Assembly: GCA_963556145.1 (NCBI GenBank) | Contig: OY744471.1 | Span: forward strand, 1,109,590 to 1,173,589 | Source of the DNA: Hygrocybe punicea | Lineage: Eukaryota; Basidiomycota; Agaricomycetes; Agaricales; Hygrophoraceae | Length of the DNA: 64,000 nucleotides | Direction: 5' to 3' | In this document: positions 36,580-47,903 of the stretch, in pieces | Numbering within the stretch: position 1 is the first letter of the stretch | Layout of the letters: each line of letters begins with the position of its first letter | Made by a program: the position numbers and the translations under genes | The notes under the pieces: model-generated | Database searches by the model: none | What the model saw: only the letters and a program-made list of their open reading frames with translations | Told to the model about the DNA's origin: nothing

Positions 36580-37920
36580 TTATGCTGCGTACGGTGGTGG
36601 CGACAACGCCGACATCACCTGGTCGGGGTCGAGAGATGCAATCAGCGCATCCCTTGCCCTCGGGCTTAACCGAGAGATGACCCTCAGGATTGGCAGTAGT
36701 GATAATGCTTCTGCTGCCACTGGATTGGCAGGAGCGTTTAAGGCAGCAATGAGTTCCTGCCGTTGGCTGACGGTCAGCCGCCGAGCGGCTTCGAGAGCAG
36801 CCAAGTCAGCTTGCGATCGTGCAACCGGAGTAGCTGTTTGACTGATGTTGAATTCACCCCTGCGATGTACGAATTTCATCGGATCTGTGATAGCATGCAA
36901 GACCAGTCAATACCAGAACTTGGCAAGAGTAGGGTGGAGAAGAACGTAGGCCCAGGTTGGCTCATCATCATTCCACTAAGTGACATACCATCGCGGTTGG
37001 CACAAACATTAGAGTGCGAGTGTCTGCGCTTGCGCAGAACGGCAAATATGATAGCGAGGAGCAGAACGAGGGCCACTCCACCAACGACTCCACCAGCAAT
37101 GACATGTTTGTTTGACTTGTGGGGGAACGCTGAGGAGGGGACTGAGAGGGAAGAAGGGAATGTTGAGGACCCTGGGGGGGTAGAAGGGGATGTCGAGGAC
37201 ACAGGGGAAGAAGAATGGGATGTTGAGGACGTTGGCGAAGCAGACGTTGAGGGAGGTAACGTAGAGGATGCTGCAGCAGCTGAGTTTGGGCTGTGGGAAG
37301 ACAATGAGTATGTTATATGGGTTGCAAAAGAACCATCCCACTTGACTGTGATTGTCGTTAACGAGCTTGTAGGAAAGGCGACAGCAGGTCTAACAAATGT
37401 TGAGTATGCGATCACTGACACCAGTCGACGAGAAGACTCACCGTTGAAATGATGTCGAGTAAAAAGAGTCACCAGATGGAGACTGTTGAGTGTAGGATTG
37501 AAAATTTGTGCTCCAGTAGTGTAAGTGTGAATAGGTAGTTGTGACATTTCCCAAGCAATCGGAAGACGATCCAGGTTGGACAGTATAATATTGACAACCA
37601 TAAAAGCATGCGATGAAGCTATAACCCGCGGGAATGTTGCAAATCCAATCAAAGTAGCCAACGCCGACAGGGAAGGTTAGATAGAGGATGTAGGATGCGT
37701 AGTCAGGTGTTTGCCAGATCATGATGGAATCACCACGAGAAAGGTTGTAGTAAATGAGGGAGGGTTCGCATTGAGCAATCGAAAGTGGCATAACGAGGTC
37801 GTAGCCGCCCGAAACATTGCTGAGTTGATAACCTTGCGTTGGTCGAGGATCATCTGCGGATTGTCCCAGTGCTGTGAGGATAATGGCCAACACGACCACG
37901 ACCGTTAGCGTTGGAGTCAT
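36580..37920 (-). CDS. Signal-peptide, Ser/Thr stalk, single-helix membrane protein (sensor-like)
   Basis: At least three exons. Exon 1 (37920 to about 37450) starts MTPTLTVVVVLAIILTALGQ, a signal peptide, and encodes an extracellular domain with CEPSLIYYNLSRGDSI, YFDWICNIPAGYSF and DCLGNVTT. Exon 2 (about 37402 to 36988) encodes a Ser/Thr/Pro stalk of about 60 residues (TSASPTSSTSHSSSPVSS). It continues into one membrane helix, VIAGGVVGGVALVLLLAIIF, followed by RKRRH on the cytoplasmic side. Exon 3 (about 36884 to 36580) gives a roughly 100-residue cytoplasmic tail, with EALSLLPILRVISRLSPRAR, ending SPPPYAA. The layout is that of fungal surface sensors and many unnamed agaricomycete proteins. 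Unlike the related-looking gene at 12069-13057, this one has a real cytoplasmic tail. Function unknown. Confidence 0.78.
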
Positions 37921-38685
37921 CGTTGTAGAAAGCGGAATTCGACGGCACTCCGGGTACCCGCGTTACGGTCTCCCGCCGTTTTCCCCCGCTTTCTCCAAAC
38001 TTCCTCGCATACATGAAGCTGACTGATGGGACATTCCCCAGGCATCAACAAACACTTCATCCGCCTTCGCCTCCGGTTGTCGGAATGCTCGTGCGTCGGC
38101 CGTCTTTTTGGCCATACACTCACAATTGTTTTCATATCCACCTCCGAGTCAATGCCCGAACTTCTGACCTACTGTCAAAGGACAAGGCCGTTGTAACATG
38201 CATGGGATATCACCAACGGTGAGGTTCGCAACATACCATCGTAGACGTTCTGGAAAGTCGGGTCGGAATTGACGTGGAACTAATTGCGCAATATTTTCTT
38301 CTTTCACACAGTAATACGCCAACCCTCCTCAAACCCGCGAATTGCGTACTAAATCATCGTATTCCCTTCTTCGCATTGGCCTTAAGCTGATTTGGTAGGT
38401 GGGGTGATCACCTTGGGCTGCTGAAAAGATTTGAGAACTCATTTGGTTTTGAATTCATAGATTTACAGTCGTGCCACCTGTGAAGCCCTCTAGTTAGAGG
38501 TTACATCCTATTCAGATGACACCTCTAACTAGAGGGTTTTTATCGTAGCTAGAGCTTCCTTCAATAAATCTTCAATAGCTATAGAGTACTTAGAAAAAAT
38601 TTAGTATCTCCAATGGGTGTTTCCACACCTGCCATCCTGCTCACTGTTGTCCCAATCTGGACATCCTAATCTACTAGGTGTTTGG

Positions 38686-39412
38686 AGGACCCCGGCTTAT
38701 CCCTATAAATGTTAGATCCGATTTCGGCCCAAATTCAAAAAATATGTCCGGGCGATTTTTTTGCCCAGAGGGCACTTCGTGTCTGGGTGAGGGATCTGGC
38801 TTACTTAAATGCCAAAAATTTGTCTGGATGATGGATCTGACATGGCAAAAACTATATAAAAAATTCTCAATGCCACGAGGCATCTATAGAAAATACTAGT
38901 CCATCTCATCATCCTCCTGCCTCCCACTACGCTTCTGAGACTCTTTGAGCACTTTGGCCAATGGCATTTGATACTTCTGCAATGCCTTGAAGACGTCAGC
39001 ATCTTTTTCGCCCAGTTCAATCCCAGTCTGCGTCATGAGGGGGGGAGAAATTACTTGTTGCGGCTGAATTCATTGGAAACGTAAGTTGGTACGTTCTGGG
39101 GATCAATATCGAGGACTGTGTGAGACATATCTGAGACCGGAAGCCTGAGGATCTCTAGAGGTAGCAATTTTTTCCGTTGTAATATTGCAATCTACACTAG
39201 TATACATATGGTCTGCCGACACTCGGCATGTTGACCATGTCCGGATATGGATCTGACATTTCTGAAATTTGGGAGCCATGTCTGGACAAAATGTCTGACC
39301 TTCACACGATTTTGCCTGCCCATGTCTGGATGAAAATCTGACATTTTGACCGAATACCAATCTTTTTGTCCGGATCCGGGATCTATCCTTAGTACAGATA
39401 AGCCGGGGTCCT
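38686..39412. mobile_element. 727-bp MITE with AGGACCCCGGCTTATC ends
   Basis: Ends AGGACCCCGGCTTATC and GATAAGCCGGGGTCCT are perfect inverts, flanked by a perfect 8-bp duplication GTGTTTGG (38678-38685, 39413-39420). The right arm of the host palindrome is uninterrupted at the matching spot, which proves insertion. The interior contains repeated GTCCGG and GATCTGACAT motifs and, on the minus strand near 38900-39035, a protein-like stretch (LGEKDADVFKALQKYQMPLA then KVLKESQKRSGRQEDDEMD) that may be a captured gene fragment. Confidence 0.88.
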
Positions 39413-39516
39413 GTGTTTGGCCTTTATCATAGTATTCTAAATATAGTAACATTGAGGAACAAGGGCGCTGATGGGCTCGGGCTTTTCCATCACTGTTGCC
39501 ATGGCCCGCCCATCAC

Positions 39517-40358
39517 TAGTGAACATCATGGGTAGCATGACCCGTGCGGGTCACGGGTGTGGGTAGACGCGGGTATGGGTACGGGTCACCAAATTCGGAC
39601 CCGCGACGTACCCATACCCACGCCGCGGGTGGACGGGTTTCTTGCGGGCACATACAAGGTATTTTTTCTTATGTTATTTCTTTTTTTCTTACTTTTTTCA
39701 CAGTCATCATGGTCGCGTGACGTGATCAACAATGACAACGACAAGGCAACGGCACACGCAAACGCAACAACAACAACAACAACAACAACAACTTGAACAA
39801 GGCAACGGCACACGCAGACGCAATGACAACAACAACAGGAGAGACGAGGGGAATGGCAGCCGGGAGTGGTGCACCCACCCGGCTGCATTTGGTATGTTTT
39901 CTTTACCTATTTTACACTATTTCTGTTATTAACTACACAGGCAATGCACGCACATGCACATGCACATGCACATGCACATGCACACGCACACACACGCCGT
40001 CGTTGCCGCCAACCTGCGTGCACCCTCGCCCTCATCAACACCAACCCAACCCGACGGCACGCGCTGGCGACAGGGAGTCCGAGGTGCAGGCTCACGACCC
40101 CCTACCTAACCTCGCGAACGCATGGCCACGTCGATTGACGTCAGCACTGCGGTTCGTGAGGTCACAAGGGGGGGCGCAGCCCATGACACCAGGGCGCGGG
40201 TATGGCATGTACCCGCAACCCGCCCAAATTCTGGTAACCCGCGGAAGACCCGGCGGAATACCCACGTCAACCCGGACCTGTCACAGCGGGTCCGGGTTTC
40301 AACGGGTTTGGGTACGGGTAGCCCAGGGAAACCCGTGGGTTACCCGTGACGTTCACTA
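39517..40358. mobile_element. Copy B of the intron-bearing hAT-type MITE family
   Basis: Ends TAGTGAACATCATGGGTA and, reversed, TAGTGAACGTCACGGGTA, flanked by a perfect 8-bp duplication CCCATCAC (39509-39516, 40359-40366). Subterminal GGGTATGGGTACGGGT motifs lie on both sides. GT-AG segments at 39659-39703 and 39892-39940 flank an exon-like block with a CAACAACAA run and GGTGCACCCACCCGGCTGC. A CACATG hexamer array (39951-39982) follows, then an inverted core (CCTCGCGAACGC to GGTTCGTGAGGT, 40108-40161) around GTCGATTGACGTC. Confidence 0.9.
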
Positions 40359-42622
40359 CCCATCACTCACAGTTGTCGTTGTTGACGTTGTCGACGATGA
40401 GCTCAACTAATGCATTATCCTGCTGTTTCTTTTCGTAGATTTTAGTATATATCATGTATTAGTGCAACTATGGACTAATATACATGAAAAAATGTGAAAT
40501 AAAAAAGATATAAAAGAAATAAACATAGGGGGATACATGAGGTGCTGGCACTGAACTGGGGGTGCTCACCTTCACAGAGGGGTCGGAGTAGGTCTAGTCT
40601 TGAAGGAGAAGGACGCTGGAGGGTGAGTGATGGGAGGGATGGATGCTGGAGGGTGGGAAAGGGCACCTAGAGGTGGGGGTGGATGTGGGTGGCAGTGAAG
40701 GGGTGGGGAAGTGTGGTGGATGGTGGAAAATGCAAGGTAGTGGATGGGGGAGGGTTCCCAGCCCCAAAAGAGCAGTGGGAAGGGGTAAGTATGTGGAGGA
40801 AAAACAGGAGGGGGGTGGATGCTTACCTGCACCATCAAGGCCCCCCATGGCCCTTCCTTTATTCCACTGTTAATAGAAGAACTGGGGATGTCATCTTCAA
40901 CATCCCCAGTGGCCCCATTGTGGCTTTTGCCATCCCAATTGGTCCCGTCATTGAGTTGCGTGAGGGTGGTGATGGTGGCGGTTGCGGCGATCATCAGAAC
41001 CAGCAGCAGCGGGATGGGTGCAGAGTCACAGCAATGATGAAGGTAACATGGAGGGTCACCCATGGTGATGGCGTGGTCAATGGCGCCTGCCTTGTCAAGA
41101 TATCACCACCACAACCATCAGTGCCACCACCCTCGCGCAACTCAATGGCACGACCAATCTGGACCACAAAAACGATGGCAGGGATGATGAGGACGTCCAA
41201 GGTGACGTCTCCATTGGATTTATCCATGGTTGATTGTGGGGAGGGCCGTGGGGGGCCCCAAGGGTGAAGGTGAGTACCCACCCCCCCTCCTGCTTTTTCC
41301 CGATGTACTCACCCCTTCCCGCCGCTTGTTCAGGGCCAGAGGCCCTCCCCCATCCATCCCCTTTCCATTGCCCCCATCCGCCTCACTTCCCTAAATTTTC
41401 CTTGCCATGCATTGCCGCCCCCCATGCCATGCACCCTTCCCCACCCCTCACTCACCCTCCAGCACCCTTCGCTATCAATTTCAGACCCCATCCGGCACCT
41501 CTGCAAAGGTGAGTACCCACCAGTTCGTCGGTGGCGCCCCAGGTATCCTACTTCTTTTATTTCTCTTTTATTTTGTTTATTTTCATGTATATTAGTCTCA
41601 TGTAGAGCAAGATATCTATGATATGTAAAAAATCCACAAGAAAATATGGTGAGACAGTGAAATAGTCAAGCTCAACGATGACGATGATGAGCGTGCATGC
41701 CTGTGAGTGATGGGTGGGGCCATGGCAATGGTGACAGAAAAGCCTGAGCCCATCAGCACCCTTGTTCCTCAATGTTACTATATTTAGAATACTATGATAA
41801 AGGCCAAACACCTAGATTAGGACGTCCAGATTGGGACAACAGCAAGTGGGATGGTGGGTGTGGAAACACCCATTGGAGATACTAAATTTTTTCTAAGTAA
41901 TCTATAACTATTGAAGATTTATTGAAGGAGGCTCTAGCTATGATAAAAACCCTCTAGTTAGAGGTGTCATCCAAATAGGATGTTACCTCTAACTAGAGGG
42001 TTAGGGTGGGCTTCACAGGTGAGTTGTGCCCAAATGTAATGAGAATCACGTTTTTTTGTAAACACCAAGAACTTGTACAATTTGAGAGGACCTCTTGTGT
42101 TCATTCCATCACCACCATGGGATGTCTCAAACTCAAGCTCAATGTCCCTGAAGTTGAAACCGATACTCAGAGTTCTCAAAGCCAAGTATCTTCTGATGAA
42201 ACCAATGAGCTTACTAGTGTGACTCAATCTGAATCAGACTTGAATGATGCTCAGGCTGCAAGTGATCCCCCCCCAAAATGAGCTCAAGCCGTGAATCAAG
42301 AAATTCATAAGTGCTAAAGGGTTTCTTTTTGGTTTAGCCTTACTGGATGCTTTATCTAGCTCAAACTGGCACAAGCAGCAAAGATGGCAAAGAGAACCAG
42401 AGAACACGATCATTCATGAAAGGGGAAGAGGAAGGCTGATCAACAAGATGAACTAGGGCCCAAAAAAACCAAGAAGGGGAAGAAAGTCCTCTTGAAGAAA
42501 AAGACCAAGACTGACAAAACCAGCGATAGCCTTGAAGGTTCAGATGATGACACTGAGCTCTCAAAACCCATCACCTTTTACCTATTTATTGAAAGTCTGT
42601 TGGGAATAGTGGCCAAATAGTC

Positions 42623-43393
42623 GTGGAAGAATCAAAGGCCCCTGTCCCGGTGGATGCATCCCGTCCAACATCAGAGGAATCTGAGGCAATGAAGAAATGG
42701 CGCGGCGGAGACGCCAAGATGAGGATGTGGATCGAGCTCGCAATTGGTGACGTGGAAATGATACATATCATTGGCACACACATGGCGAGTGAGATGTGGA
42801 AGCAGCTAACCTTGGTAAAGGAATCCAGGGGGAAGCTCGGAATATTAGTGACGCGACGCACATTGTACCGGTCAATTGCCGAAGAAGGATTTGACCTAAT
42901 CGAGCATATATCGAAGCTCTGGAAACTGCAGGAGGAACTCCACTTGATGAGAAGCCTCATTTCCAATGAAGACTTCGCGATGATACTTGTATCCTCCTTA
43001 CCGGAGAGTTGGGACTTGTATACATCAGCGTATACATCAGTGTATTTAGGCTTGAAGAAGGATGGAACGTCACTGACATCACACGAGCTAGTCGCGATCC
43101 TATTGGAGGAAGACCACAGGTGCTGTGAGCGCAGTGGAGATCCTAACAACGTTGCTATGCCTGGGAGGTTCACCAGAAAGCCCGACGGAAAGGGTAACGG
43201 AAAGCAGAAGGTGGCCGATTCTGAAACGGAATGCTTCAACTGCCACAAGAAGGGACATATGGTGAAGGACTGCTGGTCTAAAGGTGGCAGAAAGGAAGGG
43301 CAAGGGCTGAAAGGGAAAGGAAAGGGTGCCAGAAAGGGTGGAAACCAACAGAACCGATCGAATCAAGCTGCGGACAATGTCAATATGTTATAG
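42623..43393 (+). pseudogene. Copia gag, N-terminally truncated
   Basis: An open frame of 256 residues covers the retrotransposon Gag region (MWKQLTLVKESRGKLGIL, LIEHISKLWKLQEELHLM, ILVSSLPESWDLY) and one CCHC zinc knuckle, CFNCHKKGHMVKDC, near residue 210. It ends at a TAG (43391-43393), after which the same frame continues into the protease. In the second copy (62190 region) the codon here is CAG, so the TAG is a mutation, not a conserved read-through signal. The real N-terminus is missing because of the deletion that removed the 5' LTR. Confidence 0.88.
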
Positions 43394-46300
43394 GATGTAG
43401 CATACGCAGTGAATACAGACAATATTTCAAACTACGATTGGTTACTGGATTCCGGAATGACAAGTCACATCAGCAATTCCCGAAATGCATTTATCACATA
43501 CAAAACTCTGGACGAAGCTACCGTTCAAGGACTAGGACAGGTAGCCACTCAAGCTCTTGGTCATGGAACCATCGTCTTACACTTCACAGTGGACGGAAAG
43601 GACATACAGCATCAGCTACGAGATGTACTACATGTACCGAAGTCACAGAACTCGCTACTATCGCTGAGCCAATTTGATGAAAGCAGCGGATGGGTTAACT
43701 TCCACAATGGAATATGCAGGCTCTATATGAAGGAGAATAAACTTGTTGGAACAGGCTGGAAAGATGGACGACTATACTGTTTGAATGCCTGGGCACAATC
43801 CTGCATGCTGGAAAATAGCCACACTGAAGAAAATGTCTTGGGACAAATGGCATCGCCTATACGGACACATCGGAATGAGTGGACTCGAGACCCTGCAGAG
43901 AAAGGGGTTAGTCACGGGTCTAGAAATCGACAAAGGGAGTGTCCCTTCCCAAACCTGTGAGGCTTGCATTCAGGCGAAGCAAGCCATCCAGCCATTTCCG
44001 AAAGAGGCCAATGGATGATCCAAAGTCGCCGGAGAGTGGACTTTGAGTGACATCTGGGGCCCAGCACATGTAGAGTCTATTGGAGGATCAAGATACTATA
44101 TCTCATTCATGGACGATGCAACACACACTGTAACCACTTTATTCATGAAATGGAAAAGCCAGGCAACGGAACACATCAAGGCTTATGTCAACACGATCAA
44201 GAAGAAGTTCGATTGAAACCCTAAATATTTGCAGTTCGATAACGGAAAGGAACTTGTCAACAAGGAAGTCAAGAGATGGGTACCAGAGAAGGGAATTGTC
44301 ATCGAAACAATGGCCCCTTACTCACCCTCGCAACACGGAACGGTGGAAAGATTTAATCGCACATTACTAGAGTTAGCCCATGCGATGTTGATCGCTAAAA
44401 ACCTGCCCGCATTCCTTTGGCCAGAAGCTGTTGCACATGCGGCATACATTCAAAACCGATCCCCCACCAAGGCTCTAGACGGAATGACTCCGCATGAAGC
44501 CTGGACTGGCAAGAAGCCAGACGTATCACATTTCTGTGAGTTCGGATGCGATGTTTGGGTCTTATATCAAGGCGAAAAGAGATCGAAGCTGGCACCGCAA
44601 TCAGCTAAGATGAAGTTCATAGGATTTGTGGAGTTACAGAAGGCTATCCGATACTATGATGCCACAACGTGGACTGTTAAAATGTCACGGAATGTTGCAT
44701 TTCATGAGGATGGGGCATTGCAGGAAGTCCAGATTGTATCTGACTTACCAGGTTTGCAATTCAAGGGGGAGCAGAGTGAATCTGACGACTCGCAAACTCT
44801 GGAACCACCGGAACCCGCAATGGAATCACTGGAACCCACTGTAATGGCACCGGAAAGGGCCATTTGCAGACTGGAAAATGAAATAACATACCCACCGAGA
44901 GCAACCCGAGGAGTCGACCACGACTACCGACAGTTAAACAACCCATGTGCACAACCAACACAATGCGAGATACGTGAACCGCTTGATGTATGGAGACCAA
45001 CGGAATCATCCACAGCGAAACAAAAGGAAAAAGTCAGCGCGGAAACAACCATAGCATATGCGTTCTTGAGCGCAATGCAGCAGGATAGCAGTCTCACTGA
45101 CAAGGACCCATGGGATTTGAGGGAAGCCAGGGAAGCCGTAGATTGGGAGAACTGGAAGGTAGCGATGAAAGAGGAATTTGATCAGCTACAAGAAAGGGGC
45201 ATTTGGAAACTCATAGACTTACCGGAGGGGCGGGAAGCCATCGGAAGCAAGTGGGTTTTCCACCGGAAACGCGATGAGACGGGCACAATCACTAGGCACA
45301 AGGCCTGGTTAGTAGCCCAGGGGTTCTCGCAGAAGCCCGGAGTGGATTTCAGCAAAACCAGAACATTCGCTCCTGTGATGTGGTTTGAGACATTATGGAC
45401 GTTGCTCGCATATTCTGCAGTCAAGGACTGGGATATCCAGCAGATGGATATCAAAGGTGCATACCTTAACGGATGGGTGAAGGAGGAGCTGTACATGAAG
45501 CAGCCAGTGGAATTTGAAGATGGAACTGGGCAGGTTTGCCACCTCATATGCCCTATATATGGTCTCAGGCAAGCCGGAAATGTATGGAACACGGATTTCA
45601 ATAACACGATGAAGGAATTTCGTTATATGAGATTGCGGACCAACTACTGTGCATACTACTATCAGGAAGGTGAAAACTTTTCCATCATACTCATATGGGT
45701 TGACGACCTCATGGCTTATGCAAACAACCGAGCGATGAATCAATGGGTAATCAACCAGCTGAAGGAAAAACACATGGTAATGGTCATCAGAAAGCCAACG
45801 TTACTGCTCGGAATCCATATCAAATGAGACCGCCAACAACAGAAAGTCACCCTATCACAAAGCCGCTATATCTGGAAGATCCTCACGAAGGCCAGAATGA
45901 AGGATGCCAAGCCGGTATCAACCCTGATGGACCAGAACGTGGTCCTATGAATAAATGAAACCAAAACTGACGAGAATGAGCAGAAACACACCTCGATTGA
46001 GTACGCGATGTAGAGGGTCGACATCCCTCTGAGTCCGTATCATCGATATATCACGAATCCGGACCAACCCGTTGCTGCCATTCGACTTGCATTCGAACCC
46101 GACGTAACCCGACGTGACGTGACGTGATGTGACCCGACGTGACCGACGTAACACGACACATGCCACTTTGTGATGGCCGCTTTTGGGCTAAATCCGGCAG
46201 CCTCAAACGCCTCGGAGTTCCAATTCCAGGAGATGGATCTCTTCGGACTCAATCCCCGACTTCGGATTTACTTTATTTATGCATCCCCTCGTCCTTTCGG

Positions 46301-47634
46301 AGATATGTAGGACTTTCTAGATCTTTTCCTTGCATATTCGTTTTCCCCTCCATTTCCTGTCTTCGTTGCTTTGCAACCCCCCTTTCCACATCCCCATTCC
46401 AACCTTTCTTTGTAGCTTACCATCGGCCGAAGTAGACATGTCCGAAAGTAGATTACTGTTTCCTGTACTATAAAAACGGTCCCCGACGACCATACAAAAA
46501 AGATACCCTTAGTCCCCGTTTCCCTTTAGTCAGAATTGCCTTTTAATCCCTTCAAATGCTCATCCATGTAGACCCTTAGCTTTTTATAGTCCACTTCGTC
46601 GTCTTTATTGTTGTTTCCATATATTCATTCATTGTTTCCGATCCGACCCGACCCGACCCGCCATACCCGACATTGTCGGCATCGTCGGGTTCTTTATTAT
46701 TTGTCCGTTTTCACTCCGTTCATCGCCGGATTCGTCATTATTTGTTCAGTTTTACACGGCGGCTTTACTTTTACTTACATTCCCTTTCTTTTACTACTAT
46801 TCCCGACACTGACTTATCCAGTCACTTCTACGCTGACACCCACAGGTTAGGATCTTTATATATTTCTTTATATAGTTCCGAATCCACCAAGAACCCGCAT
46901 CTACAGCGATACAAGTCGGAGAGCTCTTCTATGCTGCGCACACAATAAGACCCAATATCATGTATGCAACTGTAACCATTGTGCAATTCACATGGAACCT
47001 GAGTCCGGAACACTGGACAGCACTTAAAAGGATATTCCGCTACCTAAAAGGAACGATGGATTACGAACTAACATACGGTGGAAAGGACCAATGGATTATG
47101 ATGGAAACCGTTCATTACATTGATGCTGATTGGGGATCCAACTCACACCAGAAATCCATTAGTGGATATGTGTTCACGATCGCAGGGGGAGCCATAGCTT
47201 GGAGCTCGAACAAGCAAAGCATGATCGCATTGTCAACAGCCAAAGCGGAATATGTCGCTGCTACTCATGCCACAAAGCAGTTAATCTGGCATAGAAACTT
47301 ATTGAAGGAATTGGACCTATGGTCGGATGACACATCAATTTTACGATCCGATAATCAGGCCATGATTGCTATATCGCACAACCTGGAATTCCACGTGTGG
47401 ATGAAGCACATAGATATCAATCTACATTTCCTATGAGATCACATTGTGTCTGGTATTCTCAAAGTCACGTATATTTCTTCTGAAGAAAATCTAGCAGACA
47501 TATTTACAAAAGGGTTACCTCGCCCGCTTCATGCAAAGTTCACAGCTGAACTTGGTCTATTGACTGGAGAGGAACCGGAAAGAGCAGAACATGTAACGGA
47601 ATACATGGATGATGTTTACCGTGACCCAGAATGA
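43394..47634 (+). pseudogene. Copia pol: protease, integrase, reverse transcriptase, RNase H
   Basis: Protease: LLDSGMTSHI near 43440 (DSG active site, Met in place of the usual Ala). Integrase zinc region: WHRLYGHIGMSGLETLQ to CEACIQAKQ (43840-43985), reached by a frameshift near 43815. Integrase core: WGPAHVESIGGSRYYISFMD, a TGA near 44215, QFDNGKELVNKEVKRW and the E region TVERFNRTLLELAH. RT: AVDWENWKVAMKEEFDQLQE, GSKWVFHRKRDETG, QQMDIKGAYLNGWVKEELYM and WVDDLMAYA (45100-45830). The solo LTR splits the sequence at 46009. RNase H then runs from GELFYAAHTIRPNIMYATV through HYIDADWGSN and ALSTAKAEYVAATHATKQLI to NLADIFTKGLPRPLH. Several stops and shifts make it inactive. Confidence 0.9.
46009..46905 (+). 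mobile_element. Solo LTR inserted in the Copia pol gene
   Basis: The 897-bp block begins TGTAGAGGGTCGACATCCCT and ends ACCCGCATCTACA, giving a TGTAGA/TCTACA inverted end. It is flanked by the 4-bp duplication GCGA (46005-46008, 46906-46909), and pol resumes directly on both sides (SIEY before, GELFYAA after). It contains CG-rich CCCGACGTGACGTGACG repeats, CT-rich tracts and a CTATAAAAACGG TATA-like box near 46470. No coding sequence: it is the scar of a full LTR element, probably Gypsy-class from the size and 4-bp duplication, that recombined out. Confidence 0.85.
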
Positions 47635-47661
47635 GTTGAAGAGTATTCAACCAAGGGGGAG

Positions 47662-47903
47662 TGTTGGGAATAGTGGCCGAATAGTTGTGGAAAGGATTAG
47701 TAATCCATATCACGTGACCCCAGAACTCAAACCCACCTGTCCAATGAATAATGCTGAAGTGCAGCATGTATTCTACTCACCACAAGAAACTTCTAGTAGA
47801 TTTAGCTAGTAGTATAAAAGCTCTCTCAGAGCAAGGCAAATATAATTCATTCCACATAAAATAACTTAGCAGTCAACAACCACTGCAACTATATATTCCA
47901 ATA
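47662..47903 (+). repeat. 3' LTR of Copia 1 with polypurine tract
   Basis: A 242-bp LTR from TGTTGGGAATAGTGG to TATATTCCAATA, preceded by the polypurine tract CCAAGGGGGAG (47651-47661). It contains AGTATAAAAGCTC, a TATA box near 47811. The 5' LTR of copy 2 (60151-60372) is its close relative. RNA start is expected about 25-30 bp after the TATA box. Confidence 0.88.

Larger units (their letters stand above)
38475..42021. mobile_element. 3.5-kb giant palindromic element with nested insertions
   Basis: Outer inverted ends are CACCTGTGAAGCCC (38475) and GGGCTTCACAGGTG (to 42021). Flanks AGTCGTGC and AGTTGTGC (38467-38474, 42022-42029) look like an 8-bp duplication with one change. Each arm next carries a small hairpin CCCTCTAGTTAGAGG to CCTCTAACTAGAGGG. 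The arms then match inward through GTTTGGCCTTTATCATAG, AACATTGAGGAACAAGGG and a GC-rich zone, meeting near 41040. The left arm is longer only because it holds two later elements (38686-39412 and 39517-40358). Within the GC-rich arms, both copies keep a similar open frame (PIGPVIELREGG and QIGRAIELREGG), so a captured or ancestral coding piece is possible. No transposase was seen. Confidence 0.85.
42598..47903 (+). mobile_element. Copia LTR retrotransposon 1, 5' LTR deleted
   Basis: The element starts TGTTGGGAATAGTGG and ends TATATTCCAATA, with a perfect 5-bp duplication AAGTC on each side (42593-42597, 47904-47908). Protein order gag, protease, integrase, reverse transcriptase, RNase H identifies Ty1/Copia. 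Only about 37 bp of the 5' LTR remain before the sequence jumps into gag. The primer-binding site and gag start are gone, so it cannot transpose alone. A solo LTR of another family is inserted at 46009-46905. Confidence 0.93.

Noticed and set aside
39951..39982. CACATG hexamer array as a CRISPR-like or regulatory repeat
   Set aside because: Units are only 6 bp with no spacers; it is an ordinary microsatellite within MITE copy B.
42000..42010. GGGTTAGGG as a telomere remnant
   Set aside because: Only one and a half units, in one arm of the giant palindrome; chance or local change is enough.
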